A stretch of 64,000 nucleotides of DNA from Apoda limacodes (GCA_946406115.1 OX291547.1:18357001-18421000); one strand, 5' to 3'. Shown: positions 48,584-61,379, counted from the stretch's first letter. Notes: generated by a model from the sequence alone, not told the origin. Made by a program: numbers and translations.

Positions 48584-49690
48584 ATGACATACGAACGAAC
48601 CGTAGTTGACGGTAGTTGCTCTGATAGCATGGACATTAATGCTGGTGTCCCGCAAGGCTCGGTGCTGTCTCCTACGCTGTTTCTACTGCATATCAATGAC
48701 ATGTTGGACATCAACAACATACATTGCTATGCAGATGACAGTACTGGAGACGCTTTCTACACGGGTCGTGCAAACATCCCTCGTTCCGTTGTGGAGGAAA
48801 ACCGCGGAGAACTTGTGTCTCAAATCGAGACCACACTGTCCCAGGTCTCTGACTGGGGACGGGTAAACTTGGTCCGATTCAACCCTACAAAGACACAAGT
48901 GTGCGCGTTCACCGCTAAGAAAACTCCATTCACTGAGGTCCCACAATTCCAGAACACTCCCCTCTCCATCTCCAAGAGCATTGGGACCCTTGGTGTCGAC
49001 ATCTCCAGCGATGTTCAGTTCCGAGATCATTTACAAGATAAGGTAAAGCTGGCGTCCAAAAAACTTGGTGTACTCAACAGAGCGAAGCAGTACTTCACGT
49101 CGGGGCAAAGGTTGTTACTTTACAAGTCGCAAGTTAGGCCCCATATGGAGTACTGCTGCCATCTCTGGGCAGGTGCACCCGGATACCAGCTTGGCCCTTT
49201 TGACTCGGTTCAACGACGGGCTGTGAGAATTGTCGACGATTCCAAACTCACTTGCGGTATCGAGCCCTTAAGTCTGAGGAGAGACTTTGCCTCACTGTGT
49301 GTGTTCTACCGCTTGTACAATGGGTTGTGTTCTGAGAAATTGTTCGAAATGATGCCCACGGCTACTTTCTACCATCGCACCGCTCGCCATCGGCAGGGAA
49401 TTCATTCTCACACTTTAGAACCTAAATGGTCGCGTACAGTGCGGTTTCAGAGAAACTTCCTCCCGCGAACGCTTAAGTTGTGGAATGAGTTCCCTGCCAA
49501 GGTTTTCTGCAAGGACTACAGTATGGAGTTCTTCAAGAAAGAAGTTATTAGATTTCTGAAGGGTCGGCAACGCGCAAGTGATACCCCTGGTGTTGCAAGC
49601 GTCCATAGGCTACGGTGACCGCTTACCATCAGGCGGGCCGTAAGTTTGTTTGCCACCTTAGTGGTATAAAAAAAAAAAAAAAAAAAGACA
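48584..49690 (+). mobile_element. 5'-truncated non-LTR retrotransposon with open RT segment
   Basis: An unbroken 344-codon frame (to 49618) encodes the C-terminal half of a LINE reverse transcriptase: GVPQGSVLSPTLF (motif 4, residues 21-33), CYADDSTGD (catalytic YADD, residues 48-56), the thumb region FNPTKTQVCAF, then the family-specific tail VRPHMEYCCHLWAGAPGYQL, SVQRRAVRIVDDSKL and FFKKEVIRFLKGRQRAS. A 3' tail (ACCATCAGGCGGGCCG, GTTTGCCACCTTAGTGGTAT) precedes A18 at about 49669-49686. The endonuclease and RT N-terminus are missing. The start codon is nominal: this is a truncated insertion, not a gene. The clade looks CR1/Jockey-like. The open frame suggests recent insertion. Confidence 0.9.
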
Positions 49691-50332
49691 CCATCTCTGG
49701 ATCGATTATAATAAAAATTTTACAGGAAAAATACATTTCATACGTTAGTCGGATAGCCAAACAGTTTTGTTATAAAACACATTTTTTTAAAGGTAGTTCT
49801 CGGGATACCTGCATTGAACTGAGGGGTGACTTTTTCACGTCACTCCTTTGTGTGAAGTGTTGTTGGATAAGTCAACAAAAATGCATACAAGGTTTTAAAT
49901 TTTGGCAGCAATACTTAATCATCATATGCGACAAACAATATTTGCGATATAATGTGCATGTTTTATTAAGCCACTTTTGGCACAAAACATACAGGATCCG
50001 ATCTACTTTTGATGTAGTGTTACTATAAAAGTCAAGATATTAAAGTGAAGGAGGGATAGATGCCGTTAGGGGCAACTATTTCAAATACATGTCGAGGCAT
50101 AATATTTAACTTTTCATAGGGATGGATGCCTTCGAAAAAAATCATCAGTACGTTTACCTTATCCTAAAATTTTATTTAAATTTAAAATTATTAAAAAATA
50201 ATTACCATGCTAAGTTGTATTTACAGTATTTTTTAAACGCGTATTGATGGTGGCTGACTTAGTGATTAGGGACAATGTATTTTTTTAGAGGAGAATAATG
50301 CGATTAAATAGAAGTCAGTTTAATTAATAAAT
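49691..50332. other. Non-coding, no gene seen
   Basis: AT-rich sequence; an open frame through 49615-50028 begins inside the LINE tail and has no recognisable content. Confidence 0.4.
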
Positions 50333-50832
50333 GCGATGTAATATTATAAATGCGAAACTTTGGATGAATAGATTTTTGTTAATCAATCACGCCAGAACAT
50401 CTGAACAATTCTGAACGGATCTGAATGAAATACGACACAAATTATTATACGGATGTAGGGATAAATTATAGTCTAACATATACGAAGCATCTAAATGAGG
50501 TAAAATTTTGCACAAAGATAGTTAAACACGAAGAAGGAAGAGGAAGATGGAAGAAGGATTAAGGCTACTTTTTAACCTGAAAAATTTAAAGTTTCCGTGA
50601 GAATAACTGAACGGAAAAAAAGCATCCAATTGAACTGAAATTTTACACAGTGATAGTGATATGTTTCCCGGAAATAAAATCCCGCTGGAGTAATTATAAC
50701 GGTATTCCACTTCAATGAACTAAAGCTGAAGCCATAGCTTGCTATAACAAACTTCTTTATTATAATCAAGGACTTGCCTAAATATCCCACACCGATAAAC
50801 TTAGGGCGGGCGGAGCCGCTGGTAAAAGCTAA
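50333..50832 (+). mobile_element. Helitron-like element, longer variant
   Basis: 5' ATATTATAAATGCGAAACTT (first bases degenerate), 3' AGGGCGGGCGGAGCCGCTGG then TAAAAGCTAA^T with the intact hairpin. About 500 bp, with an insertion relative to the 314-bp copy at 46221 (the AAGAAGGAAGAGGAAGATGG region near 50530 and a second half-copy). Confidence 0.65.
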
Positions 50833-52507
50833 TATAGTTATATAAATAAGTAGTCACAAAGTTTATTTATTACCTTACACAACTTGAACAAATTTGTGTC
50901 TTCCTTAACAACAAGCTATCTTTTTGGGCACTTAAAATAGTGAATCAATAAATTTCAGATCAAAATTTATAGTTATGACGGCAAACGTTAAAATTACTCA
51001 AAGATTATATGATAAACAAAAATTATATTTACATAATTAACGTTCTTATTAGCATTTGGTTAATTTATTGTCACTAGTGCGGTAATGACCTCGTATATAT
51101 ACGATTAAGATAGATTATACTGTTTTGATCATAGGCAATAGAAGAGTAAAACAAATGTATGTTTGTATGACTTCACGGTTTCGATCCCAAACTAGGCGTA
51201 TTCAGTAGCTAGATACCTACATAACTACATCATAATGAATAAGTAGACGGCCTTTTTTTAATAAATCACTTTAGTCTTGCATGTCATGTAGTCAACCCAA
51301 TGACTTTTTAAGTAAGGTCATTAAGTGAACCTATTGCTGCGACCGAAACTGGTTTCTAATACTTTAGGGTTGTCAACTTTCTGAATGAAATAGGGTATAT
51401 CTTGGTTTAAACAAGGAAAATGAAGTAATACGCATTCAAAAAAATTTTTTGAAATAGAATTATTTTGCACTTTTTGCGTCAAGTGCTCTTATATGAGTAA
51501 CTACAGACCATTCGCGAACTTCCTCCTTTTTTTAAAGTTAGTAAAAATATGAATATGACAGGGGGATACGAGTCCCTAAAATAGTATTAGAAAGCAAGGT
51601 CCGTTGTCTCCCTAGCCTAGGGGAGACAGCAGTACTTTTAAAATCCTAATGTCTCACCCAGGGGAAGCTTCAGGACACGAGACCGTCACCGTTTTGTCAG
51701 GGGTCAGATGTGAACTTTGTTATGAAAACTATAGTAGTTTTAGTTCGTTGGAAATTGACAGGCAAGGTAACACCATGTACCAACTAACTTAATCATACCA
51801 CCTTGTCAATAGTGAAAAGTCAGACTTTACGTAAACATCATAGAGTACATACAATACTCTCATTGGCGACCCTAAATCTGGACTAAAATGGCTTTATATA
51901 CGGCTAATTAGCCATAACATAAAAAAAAAAAAAAAAAGATTGGACCTTACGTAGTATATTATATTCTCTTTGGATTGGACAAGAGCATTTCGTCGTCTTA
52001 ATCATATTATTTCTAAATTTGATATTTTGAAAAAAAATTGTGTTTATTTCAAAATGAATAATCGTGTAGATATGAAATTTTATGTGTAGACTCATCTTCC
52101 TGCTGTGATAACTGATATCTACCTATGGTTAATAAATATTTCACATTAAGTAAATTGATTTATATTAAATAAAGACTCAAAACACAAATTAATGAAATAT
52201 TTCATTTTATTATTTGCAAAGCGTAGTCAGTCATAACGAACTATAATAATAAACAAGTAACCTGTCAATTATTGACATATAAAAACTTTTATTTATGTTT
52301 GCCAATTTGCCATTGTCATTATAAAAAAATAAAAAAACATGACTACGAGAAAATTATTCAAATTAATTTTAATTATTAATTGTTATAAATAGAAATAAAA
52401 GTTTTTTATGTGTAATTAGTGATAGCTTAATTATTGTTGTACTGATGATGCATTAAAAATAAATAAAGCGAAATATTTCAATCATTTGTTTTTTATTTTA
52501 TGATTTA
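50833..52507. other. Non-coding, no gene seen
   Basis: AT-rich; a hairpin-forming GTCTCCCTAGCCTAGGGGAG lies at about 51606-51627, and a poly-A tract at 51923-51938. No protein-like frame. Confidence 0.45.
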
Positions 52508-52700
52508 CTAGACTTTGCCAGCAGCTCCGCCCGCCCTTAATTCGGTTATCGGTGTGGGACTCCTTTATTTAATCACAGTATTAATACTGTGATTTACTCC
52601 TTAATTAGCCCGCCCTAAATTCGGTTATCGGCGACTGTGATTTACTCCCTAATTACACTAATGAAGTCTGCTATATCAATCTGTAGCTATAGCTACTTCG
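52508..52700 (-). mobile_element. Helitron-like fragment
   Basis: The plus strand begins A^CTAG then ACTTTGCCAGCAGCTCCGCC and CGCCCTTAATTCGG; on the minus strand this is a CTAG^T end behind the hairpin region. It contains the same AATCACAGTATTAATACTGTG palindrome as 46221 and a second CCCGCCCTAAATTCGGTTAT start at about 52608, so two copies are nested or duplicated. Confidence 0.65.
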
Positions 52701-52817
52701 TTTAGGTGAAAATTGTTTCTCTGAACGCAACTGAACCAATTTTAATATTTTTTTTTAGTAACAGAAAGTTACACTATCCCCAAATAACATTGATTAATAT
52801 ATTCAATTTTGTTAAAA

Positions 52818-53100
52818 TCCATACTAATATTATAGTGCAAAATTAACTATGTCTGTCTATATTTTACTTCTACACGCTTAAACCGCTGAACCAATTGAGA
52901 AAAAAGTTGGTATGAAGATAGTTTGAGTCGCGGGTAAGTATATAGAATAGTTTTTATCCTGAAAATTCAGAATTCCCGCGGGAATAACTATAACCGAGCT
53001 TTAACTATGGCTGCGCTATTGCAAACTTCAATAGTGTAATAAGGAAATTGATGTTTTGATTTGATAAGTTTTTCCGCAGGTGAATCCCGGGGACATCTAG
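52818..53100 (+). mobile_element. Helitron-like element, alternative 3' end
   Basis: Starts A^TCCATACTAATATTATAGTG and ends GGGGACATCTAG^T. The 5' half matches the family (ACACGCTTAAACCGCTGAAC, TCCCGCGGGAATAACTATAA), but the 3' end (CCGCAGGTGAATCCCGGGGA) lacks the GCGGAGCCGC hairpin, so it is a different subfamily. Confidence 0.65.
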
Positions 53101-53892
53101 TTTCTAAAGAGTTTGCAGTTGATAGAGCAATGGAATTTGATATTTGTCTGAGCCTGCGCTATATGTGCAGTATCGACACTCATACAGTAGCTGACCTCTG
53201 GACAGGGCTCACAGCGCAGACTCCGTGACGTCAGTAGGCGGCTGCAGGGAGCTGATAACACTGCATCCCGGTACATGCTCTGCGCATGCACGTAGGTAGA
53301 CGATAATGAGACCATTGTAAAGACCATAGAGCTAAACAAATTAATATTAAATTTTAGCGTCAGTGGATTCGCTATATATAGCTACCATTCATAAATTTTA
53401 TTGATTCAATTATTTATAACTTTGGTCATTCATAATTCATTGGCATTTTTATTTAATATGCTTTTTGCGCCTTAAGTAAATAGCTATGTTTAATAACAAC
53501 GCGTATCTAGTACCAAAATGTTTATCGTCGTATAGACATTCGATTTAATGAACTTTGTTTGGAAAAATCTAAATAGGATTCACCTTAAATCTATAGGTGT
53601 TTGTGAACAGTAGGTAGGTTTGTAGCATTATATACTAAAAATAAAATAAATAAATAAATTTCTAAAACCAAAATTCAATTACGCAGAAGATGAAAATAAG
53701 TATAAAAAAAAACTATAATTCGACTAAATACGTAAAAGATTGAAAAAAAAAGTTATAAAAAAAGTAACCTAACATAGTGGCAGTTGGAGGCCTTCTGTTA
53801 TTTTCGCATCGTAGATTTCGCCTTCGACCACTTGCTTTCATCTTTTGCATTTATGAATTTTTAGTGCAAATTAGTCTGTTTTTACCCTTTTT
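53101..53892. other. Non-coding, GC-richer patch
   Basis: A GC-richer segment at 53130-53310 carries a minus-strand frame of 80 codons rich in serine and cysteine that I do not recognise and that has no clear splice context. It was checked as a candidate CMIP first exon and does not match. Confidence 0.35.
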
Positions 53893-54350
53893 TTTTTTTT
53901 AATACCAATAAGGTGGTAAACAAGCTCACGGTCCGTCTGATGGTAAGCGGTTACCGTAGTCTATGGACAATTGCAACACCAGGGGTTATAACTCGTACGT
54001 CACCGACCCTTCAAAAAACTAATAACGTCTTTCCACAAGAACCCAATTCATTGCACAACCCAAGCGTTTGCGAGAGGAAGTTTTTGTAAAACCGCATTGT
54101 ACGCGACCATTTCGGTTCTAAAGAGTGCGAAAGAATTCCCTGACCATGGCGAGCGGTGCGATGGTAGAAAGTAGCCGTGGGCATCATTTCAAACAATTCC
54201 TCAGTACGCATTCCATTGTACAAGCGGTAGCACACACTCAGGGAGGCAAAGTCTTTCCTCAGACTTAATGCTCGATACGGCAACTGAGTTTGCGTTCGTC
54301 GACAAATATCACAACTCGTCGTTGAATTGAGTCAAAAGGGCCAAGCACGA
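53893..54350 (-). mobile_element. LINE 3' fragment, degraded
   Basis: The minus strand carries the same tail as 48584-49690: LSLRKDFASLSVCYRLYNGM, LFEMMPTATFYHRTARHGQG, SLEPKWSRTMRF and the GGTGGTAAACAAGC-type 3' end (read on plus), with frame damage. The 5' break is near 54350. Confidence 0.85.
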
Positions 54351-54983
54351 CACAAAATGGTTCTGAGCAAAAAAATATTCTACGTCATTTTTTGACACAA
54401 TCAATGGATTATTTTATCCAATCTTGATAAAATCTAATGGATTTTCTCGCCCATAACTAAGAGGCGTAAATGATGCAAAATGGCATCCATGGTATCCATC
54501 ATGGACGCCATATTGGAATTCTTAAAACAACAAATTCAACGATACCTCATGCCGCAAACATCGAAGTCAGTTCTGTACGTTTGGATTACGTTCAAACATC
54601 CATACATAGTTACGTTTACACGTACGTTTATACATACATTTTTAATTTATAACTCTTCCTTTTCTACGCCAAAGTCTGGTAATAACAATTTTATTTCTAC
54701 ATAAAAATTCACAAACTACATAAAATTCAAAACTAATTAAAATACACGTACTCAAAATAAAACATAAAAGTTTGAAATATGCAAGTACACTACGATGCAA
54801 AAGAGGTCACAGGAAAATAATTTCATTTTGCTACACGAGTAGAAACTCAAAGTTTCTGCGTCAAACGGAATTGCATTGCTATTTTTAAAACAAATGAAAT
54901 TAGTTTTACTTATCTCATATGTATCATATACGTGATATCGATGATATAATATCCAACTAAGGTTTTTTTTATATAAACTCTAA

Positions 54984-55007
54984 ATAGATATATATATATA
55001 TATCTAT
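54984..55007. repeat. Perfect AT palindrome
   Basis: ATAGATATATATATATATAT followed by CTAT is self-complementary and lies about 70 bp before the element at 55075. Confidence 0.7.
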
Positions 55008-55074
55008 GTTTAAGCTGCTTTGAAATAATAATATACATATACAGGTTGGAAACTTAAGCTACGTGAGCTGGCTC

Positions 55075-55991
55075 TATAATTTCTAAACCATACCTACAAG
55101 ATATTGAAATACTGATTATTAATCTCGAAAGTGCTTCACGAGCTCTATTCAATGGTATCAATAATAGTTTATAAAATAAATTGGATCTATCTAAAAATTT
55201 TCAGCTTCCATACATTTAGTATGGCTTCATAACACACGAAAATACAATTCGGGATCCCGGGTTCCCGGCCGTGTTCAGGCCCCGAAAATCCCGGGACTGT
55301 ACTTGGCTTATCTCGGGATTTTCGAGATTGTAACAAACAGGTCTAGTTTGCGTTCCGTAGTCCATTGCGCCTTGACAATAACTTTGCCTAGATTATTTAA
55401 ATAGTATTTATTACATTACGACAAAAACAACCCTTAGATACGCCTTTAGATAAATGGAGGAGCTCGTGGATATCACTTAGAAACTGCCTATAAGTATCTA
55501 ATGTCTATTAATCCTACCAGCGTAGAACCTGAGCGAGCGTTTCAGCTAATGCGTATGTTGGCAATAAACTAAGAAGCAGGCTTGGAAGTCAAACACTGGA
55601 TGCTTTGGCATTTCTGCGATTGTATTTTCGAAATTCTAAATAGTTTTTTGTGTTGTCTTTTTGATTTTTTGCAAAAATAATAGATTTTTGTTTTGTCTAT
55701 TCTCTTTACTAAATATGTATATTTTGATTCGTCTTGTGTGTGCAACGATATTAAAAATATATATAATTACTCATTTTTTTTTTATTTTAGCCCAAAACAT
55801 AGTCTTATCCCGGGATAGTCCCGGATCCCGGGATTACGCATAAAAAATCCCATAAACCCGGGATAAATAAACATGCTCGGGATTGTATTCTCTACATAGC
55901 ACTCATCGCATAATACATGATAGAGCTCGTGAAGCACTTGCGCAGGATCAATAATCAGTATTTCGATATCGTGTATGGTTAAGAAATAATC
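55075..55991 (+). mobile_element. Long-TIR element containing a hAT transposase C-terminus relic
   Basis: The ends are inverted repeats of about 70 bp: left ATAATTTCTAAACCATACCT...GAAATACTGATTATTAATCT, AAGTGCTTCACGAGCTCTAT; the right end is its reverse complement with few changes. Inside, plus-strand frames read KYLMSINPTSVEPERAFQLM then, after a slip, KLRSRLGSQTLDALAFLRLY, the conserved dimerisation tail of hAT transposases (SVEPERAFS...I-SRLG...LD-L-FLR). A GC-rich motif GGATCCCGGG occurs inverted near 55250 and 55815. A deleted derivative of a hAT element, or a MITE carrying a hAT fragment. Confidence 0.75.
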
Positions 55992-57272
55992 GACTTAAAT
56001 CACTTAGCGATTCCACTCTGTAGTTATACCATTTGTTGAACTCTTGTCTCTTGTCTTTATCAATGAAATAAATGGGTTTCTGCTTCTTCTTTTAAATATA
56101 TTTTAGAAACTATTATCATAAAATAAGTATATCGCTATTCACTAAAGTAGGAAGAATACCAAATAATCTTAGTTCAATTCATTCATTTAATTAATTTCAT
56201 GAAAACTCTGAGTATTTAATTATTAGCTAACATGTAATAGCCGTTATTTTTTTGTGACAATGGTAAATATATATACTTATATTTATATATCTTACAGAGT
56301 ATCTTAACTTAAGTTCTTTATTGCCTACTCTATTGTCCTTTATATGACGTGACTAATATGTACCTGCACATTATCAAATTAAACCGTTAAAGCCAAAATC
56401 AGTCTAGAGTCTTGGAAAACACAATACAAAGGCGAAAAAGCTGCGTATCATCGTGGTTAAATGTTTATTCTAAAATTAAAAACCTAAATTTGGAAATTAA
56501 TTAAATTGGGATGCATACAAATTAAACCTTAATATTCCGAATGTTTACATTGCGGGGCAAGCGATAGTTTGATAAAAATAAAAGGTGTCGGCATCTACGT
56601 CATTACATTCAATAACAGATGCATATAACGTCAATACAAATGCTTTAAGTTATTCGCTCGTGTATGTAAATTAAAGGAAAAGATTTTTTAAATTATACTT
56701 TTATAATTTAAATATAAAAATGGAAGCGGTATTTTATTAGTTTATTGTTCATCTGTTATCAAAGATGATTGAGAAGAATTAAAAAAAAACCAAAGCGAAT
56801 GTAGCGTGATCACAGACCAAATTTTTATATCACTGATACAGTTGATCATCGCCTTTGGTGTTAAAGAAGATTCCGACTATGTCTAGACAGTTTAGGCACC
56901 GCGTCGCGACCTAACGTATTACGCGGCCATATTTAAGGACGAAGGCTAATCGTTAGCGCTCGGCCCCCGTGTCGCCGGGCAGCTCACCTAATGATGATGT
57001 GAAAATAATTAGATATAACATATTATTTTTACTATTGGTAATTAACATATTTCAAATAAGAGTTACTTAATTAATCAATCCATGTATCGTAATAAAATTC
57101 TTCAATGTATTTAAAAACACCACAAAACGGAAGGAAACATCATATTTGTTATATTTAGTTATTATGAAAGATTCCACAGTACTAAAAACACACACCATAC
57201 CAAATATGTATATTATACATTTAAACAAGCAGTTCTTGTATATATGTATATATATTTATATATATATAGATA
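55992..57272. other. Non-coding, no gene seen
   Basis: AT-rich; a GC-richer patch at 56890-56990 (GCACCGCGTCGCGACC, GTCGCCGGGCAGC) has no protein-like frame. Confidence 0.4.
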
Positions 57273-58066
57273 CTAGCGGTCCCTGCGAACGTTGTTCCGC
57301 TGCCGTCCCTCTGTAACCCGGCGAACGTTAATTTTTACCTAAAGTGCCCCAGTCCGGCTCGCACTTGACAGATCGAGATAAAAACTATCCTCTCTTTTAA
57401 GTTGGATCAAATAACAGATAGCTGACCAGAAGAAAGTTGTTTCTCTTGTTTAAAACAACTGGCGCGCCACCTATTTTGAAAGGGTTGTACTAATTCACAA
57501 ACCCCAGCGTATGCTTGACAAATTTTTAGTTCTCAAAAACCTTCCCCGGCGGTGTGCACAACCATTTACCAAAATTTCATTACAGTAGGTTTACCAGTAG
57601 TGCGTGGGTCCGACTCCCACTTGACCCTTCTTTATTTCATATAAACCTTGCCCTAACAATAATAAACACAACTTAAATTATCTAATTCGGTGCAGTGGTT
57701 TATAATATAGCGCCATCTATTGAATACTTACTCAATCCAGTTAACAGATATCGCCATCTGTTAGAATCGTTTGGAGCTAACAGATAATTGTGACATTTAG
57801 TGATTATGCTATTAAATTGTAGCTTATATGAAACGTTTGTATTTTTAACATAGCGCCATCTTTTGAAGAATCGTTTGGTGCGAACAGATAATAGATAAAT
57901 AATTTGCCATAAAATAATATTGCGACTATAAATTGAGATGTAAGCTATCCTATCTTTCAAGTTGGATCAAATAGCACACGGTGTACAAATCAAATTTAAA
58001 ATCGGTTCAGTAGTTTAGGAGTCCATCGCGGACAAACAATGTGACACGTAATTTTTATATTAAAGA
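57273..58066 (-). mobile_element. Helitron-like element, 794 bp
   Basis: On the minus strand it starts A^TCTTTAATATAAAAATTACG and ends GAACGTTCGCAGGGACCGCTAG^T, the A^TC...CTAG^T signature. It contains the GACTCGCACTTGACC block (57348 and 57610) and two AGCGCCATCT units (57711 and 57843), so parts of the 'GACTCGCACTTGACC' repeat travel inside this family. No intact protein. Confidence 0.6.
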
Positions 58067-58380
58067 TATAATCCGAATCTCGGAAACGGCTCCGACAATT
58101 TTCATGAAATTTAGTATGCGGGGGTTTTGGGGGTGATAAATCGATCTAGCCAGGTTTCAGTTTTGGAAAACGTCGTTTTTATCCGTGTTTTAAGGCAATG
58201 ATAAACTGAAAAATATGACTCTTCCTGACATCTATTGGCGAGTAGTGATACTATTATTTTTACCGACACAGCAACACTAAAGCTACTTGACAATCGATGG
58301 CGTTGTTAAGCAACCCTTAAGCTACTTGACAATAGCTGGCCCGGTAAAAAAAAACGAGCAAAGCTCGGTCCCCAGGTACT
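58067..58380 (+). mobile_element. Helitron-type repeat, reverse-order copy of 14540-14865
   Basis: Reads AATCTCGGAAACGGCTCCGA, TTCATGAAATTTAGTATGCG, ATCGATCTAGCCAGGTTTCA, CTTCCTGACATCTATTGGCG and ends with hairpin GAGCAAAGCTC then GGTCCCCAGG. It abuts the element ending at 58066. Confidence 0.65.
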
Positions 58381-58984
58381 ATATACTTATTACTTAAAAT
58401 GTGTTTATGACAGCAAAAATATGAATTAAGTGACTATATAAATCAATTTTATTTGTAGAATATTTATGATATTGCTGATAAACTACAAACAAATAGTAAA
58501 TTTGTAAAACCTTTTTTTTTCTCAAAAATTGAATTAAATAACACCCACGCATAATGAATTTGATTTTAAATGAATGTTTTTTTTATGGAAAGTCTGTATT
58601 GATATCACCTATATAAAAATACAGTTTTAACGACACACCTGATCACTTTTGTTTTCAGATAGTATTAATGCAATGATATCGTTAAAGTAATATATAACTA
58701 ATTATGTCAATATAATTAATGGTTAAATAATTGTAATTATGTATGATTATGAGTCATGTGTGTATGTAGGCATGATCATATAAAATATAGTTTCACATAG
58801 GATGGTATTGTTTTCCGGCTGCAGAATGACGTCAATGCAACTGGTTCGATACGAGTTTGATGCAGTCGTCGAGAATATGCAGATAAGTGCATTTTAAAAA
58901 ATAATACAGAAGCGTAAATAATGTTAAACACCATATATTACGTATATTTTTAAATATAGGTATATATGACAGGCTAAGCCATTA

Positions 58985-59140
58985 GTGGCCATCCATTTAG
59001 TACGTCACGCGCTGAGGGGGGAGCGGGGGTCATGCCAAGTCTGACAAAGGCAAAATTTTCATACTAAAATTGGGAAAAAAGCGGGACGAGGGGGAGGGAA
59101 AATTATGAAAATTTACGTTACGTACTAAATGGAAAGCCCC
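58985..59140. mobile_element. MITE with TTA target duplication
   Basis: The left end GTGGCCATCCATTTAGTACG (then TCACGC) and the reverse complement of the right end (GGGGCTTTCCATTTAGTACG then TAACG) form TIRs of about 25 bp, flanked by TTA at 58982-58984 and 59141-59143. The core has a G-rich GAGGGGGGAGCGGGGG stretch and a second GGGACGAGGGGGAGGG. GGCCATCCAT-TA-TACGTCAC is a recurrent insect MITE terminus. Confidence 0.75.
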
Positions 59141-60017
59141 TTAGGTGCCATGAAAATGAATTGCCAATACCTACTGTGCCATCACTAAAATGTGACTCAC
59201 GTCCGAAATGTAGAGAACAACGACGTAAAATATCCAGAGCCCACTGTGTTTTTTTAAGATTTTGAGAGCCTTAAGTAAAGTTTTTCGTCATTAAAATAGT
59301 CTACTATGTCGACTAGTTGTGTCTTTGACATTTAGTTTATTTACCAGATTTTGAATTCGTCTAGCGTTAATTGGATTCGATTTGAAGATTAAACAGTGTC
59401 GCCTTACTACCTTCTTCCTTTTTTTTCTTTCTCTTAGGTTTAAAGAACCCTGACTGTTAGGTTCTTTCAGGTTAAGTTCGTTAAGTGGCATGTTCTTTCA
59501 AGAAGGCCAGTTTTTTATTATATTTTTGTGTATAAACTATCACAGAGCAAAGACTAGAAGAGCTTCTGATAACATGTTGATAAAGATAACAAACGTTTTT
59601 TGCTGAGCTCTTTACAACTTAGTAAACATAAACATTTCCTCAGTATAACAGGTTTAATTTTTTTTATACGTTCATAAAGTATGGTTTCCCTCGTGTTGAA
59701 TGACGTCAATACAGATTGTTTCTAACAGACACCGTGTGAAAAGTAACGTAGTGTTTTCAAAAACAATTTCTGTTTATGCACTACAATGTAAATATACATT
59801 TTACTTCAGTTTATTAGGTGGATTGCCTTAATAACTGGGGATTATGATTTTTATTTTTACATAGTTTAATTTAAAAAGTAAACTAGTATGTCTTTTCACC
59901 TACGCCAGACGCCAAATAAGTTTCAGAATATATTTATATGTACATATATTTCTCGATCATCACACACAAAGTAGATAGAGCATAAGTACATGTAGTGAGA
60001 ATCTACTCGGATGGCTC

Positions 60018-60308
60018 CTAAAAATCTGGATCAGGGGTGTTCTGCGATGACTTGCGTAACATATCAAGGATTTTACGTGGCCTAAACTCTATCTTCCAGG
60101 CAGAATGAGTTGGGATCACTCGGACCGCAACAGCAACGGACTCGCCCAGAAACGTGATCGGTATAACCGCGTAACTCTTCATCCGAAACGCGGTCACAGT
60201 AGCTTTCTTGGCAATGACGCTGCCGATCAAAGACAAAAAGAGGATCAGAAAATTATTAAAACAGAAAAAAAAATAGTGACGATACCATATAACCAACGTA
60301 AAACGCAA
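60018..60308 (-). CDS. Unrecognised open frame, doubtful
   Basis: A 96-codon frame, GC-richer than its surroundings at 60020-60250, reads ...VIAKKATVTAFRMKSYAVIP, ITFLGESVAVAVRVIPTHSA, WKIEFRPRKILDMLRK and ends TPDPDF. The first 25 residues are low-complexity Phe/Leu. I recognise no family. It may be a transposon fragment or chance; a plus-strand frame overlaps it and is no more convincing. Confidence 0.2.
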   Translation of the reverse strand: MRFTLVIWYRHYFFFCFNNFLILFLSLIGSVIAKKATVTAFRMKSYAVIPITFLGESVAVAVRVIPTHSAWKIEFRPRKILDMLRKSSQNTPDPDF

Positions 60309-61379
60309 TTAAGCGACAGAAACTCACAACTACATAAAAAGCAGAAAAAAGACAAAAAGGAATGCAGACTATGACTCTTCGACAAATTTGCCACACATAG
60401 TATACTGCGGCATAATAATACTGCCGTCTTAACAAGGATCTTTTCAACTTCGGCATTATCGGCTATGTAGAGGATGCAGGAAGCCGAGAATACATCAAGT
60501 CATGTTTTCTTACACAGTAACAGCGTGACAGATAAAGGGCAAAGCTCTTGATTAATCTGCAAACAAGGACACAGGTACTGCTGGGTAAAAGACAATACTA
60601 TGGACTATAGCCTAAGTCTTCTTCTCAAAGTTGGACTGTGGCCCTTCAGTGGGACGTATAATGGCTAAGGCAAGCCAAGCAAAACTGCAGGTGAACAGGT
60701 CTTTCCTTAAAGCTTAGCCCATAATGTTTTCAAATATTTTCCATTTTTGAAAATGTTTACTTGACTTTTGTTAGCTTTAAAAAAACTTATTATCAATATT
60801 TACTCATTTTATTTAAATGACAATTATCAAATACTACTACCAACCAACTTAGGCTACCAACTTAGTTTGAATTAATTCACAATACTAAGTAGGTTTGCAA
60901 CAACCACCAAGTTATGTTGCAGTCCTTACTGGCTAAATCGGATAAAACAACAATCAAAATTTGCTGTGCAACCAAGAAAGTGAGTACAGAATACTAAGTA
61001 GATTCACTACTAAGTGTGTTAACTATAAACACATACTATACAATACTATACTAGCTATAACATTGCTCATTTGCATCGACTATCGACTAACTCCGATAAA
61101 ATAGCAAAAAAATATGTCAAATACTACGAATGATATTACCCGTTAAGCTACAAACGATACGTTTGTTTAGAGAAAGCGACACAAGCGATTGGTAATATGC
61201 AAGTAATGTTTGCCGATTTCACTTATCTGTTTTAGCAGTAAACATTGCATAACTTTTTTTTAAATTCAAATGCTTTATTTCTCAAAAATAGGATATCATA
61301 TTACTTTTTTGAAGTCAATAAACTATAAGTTACTAGTTACTACCGCTTCGAAGTCAAAATGGCGAACTGGTGAGAAGAA

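Noticed and set aside
49615..50028. Open frame after the LINE
   Set aside because: Starts inside the LINE 3' tail and runs through poly-A into AT-rich flank; no recognisable content.
53097..53339. Candidate CMIP first exon on the minus strand
   Set aside because: No similarity to the expected PH-domain start and no phase-0 donor where the exon would have to end.
54470..54704. Two overlapping plus-strand open frames
   Set aside because: Low-complexity, tyrosine/threonine-rich, no initiation or splice context and no family resemblance.
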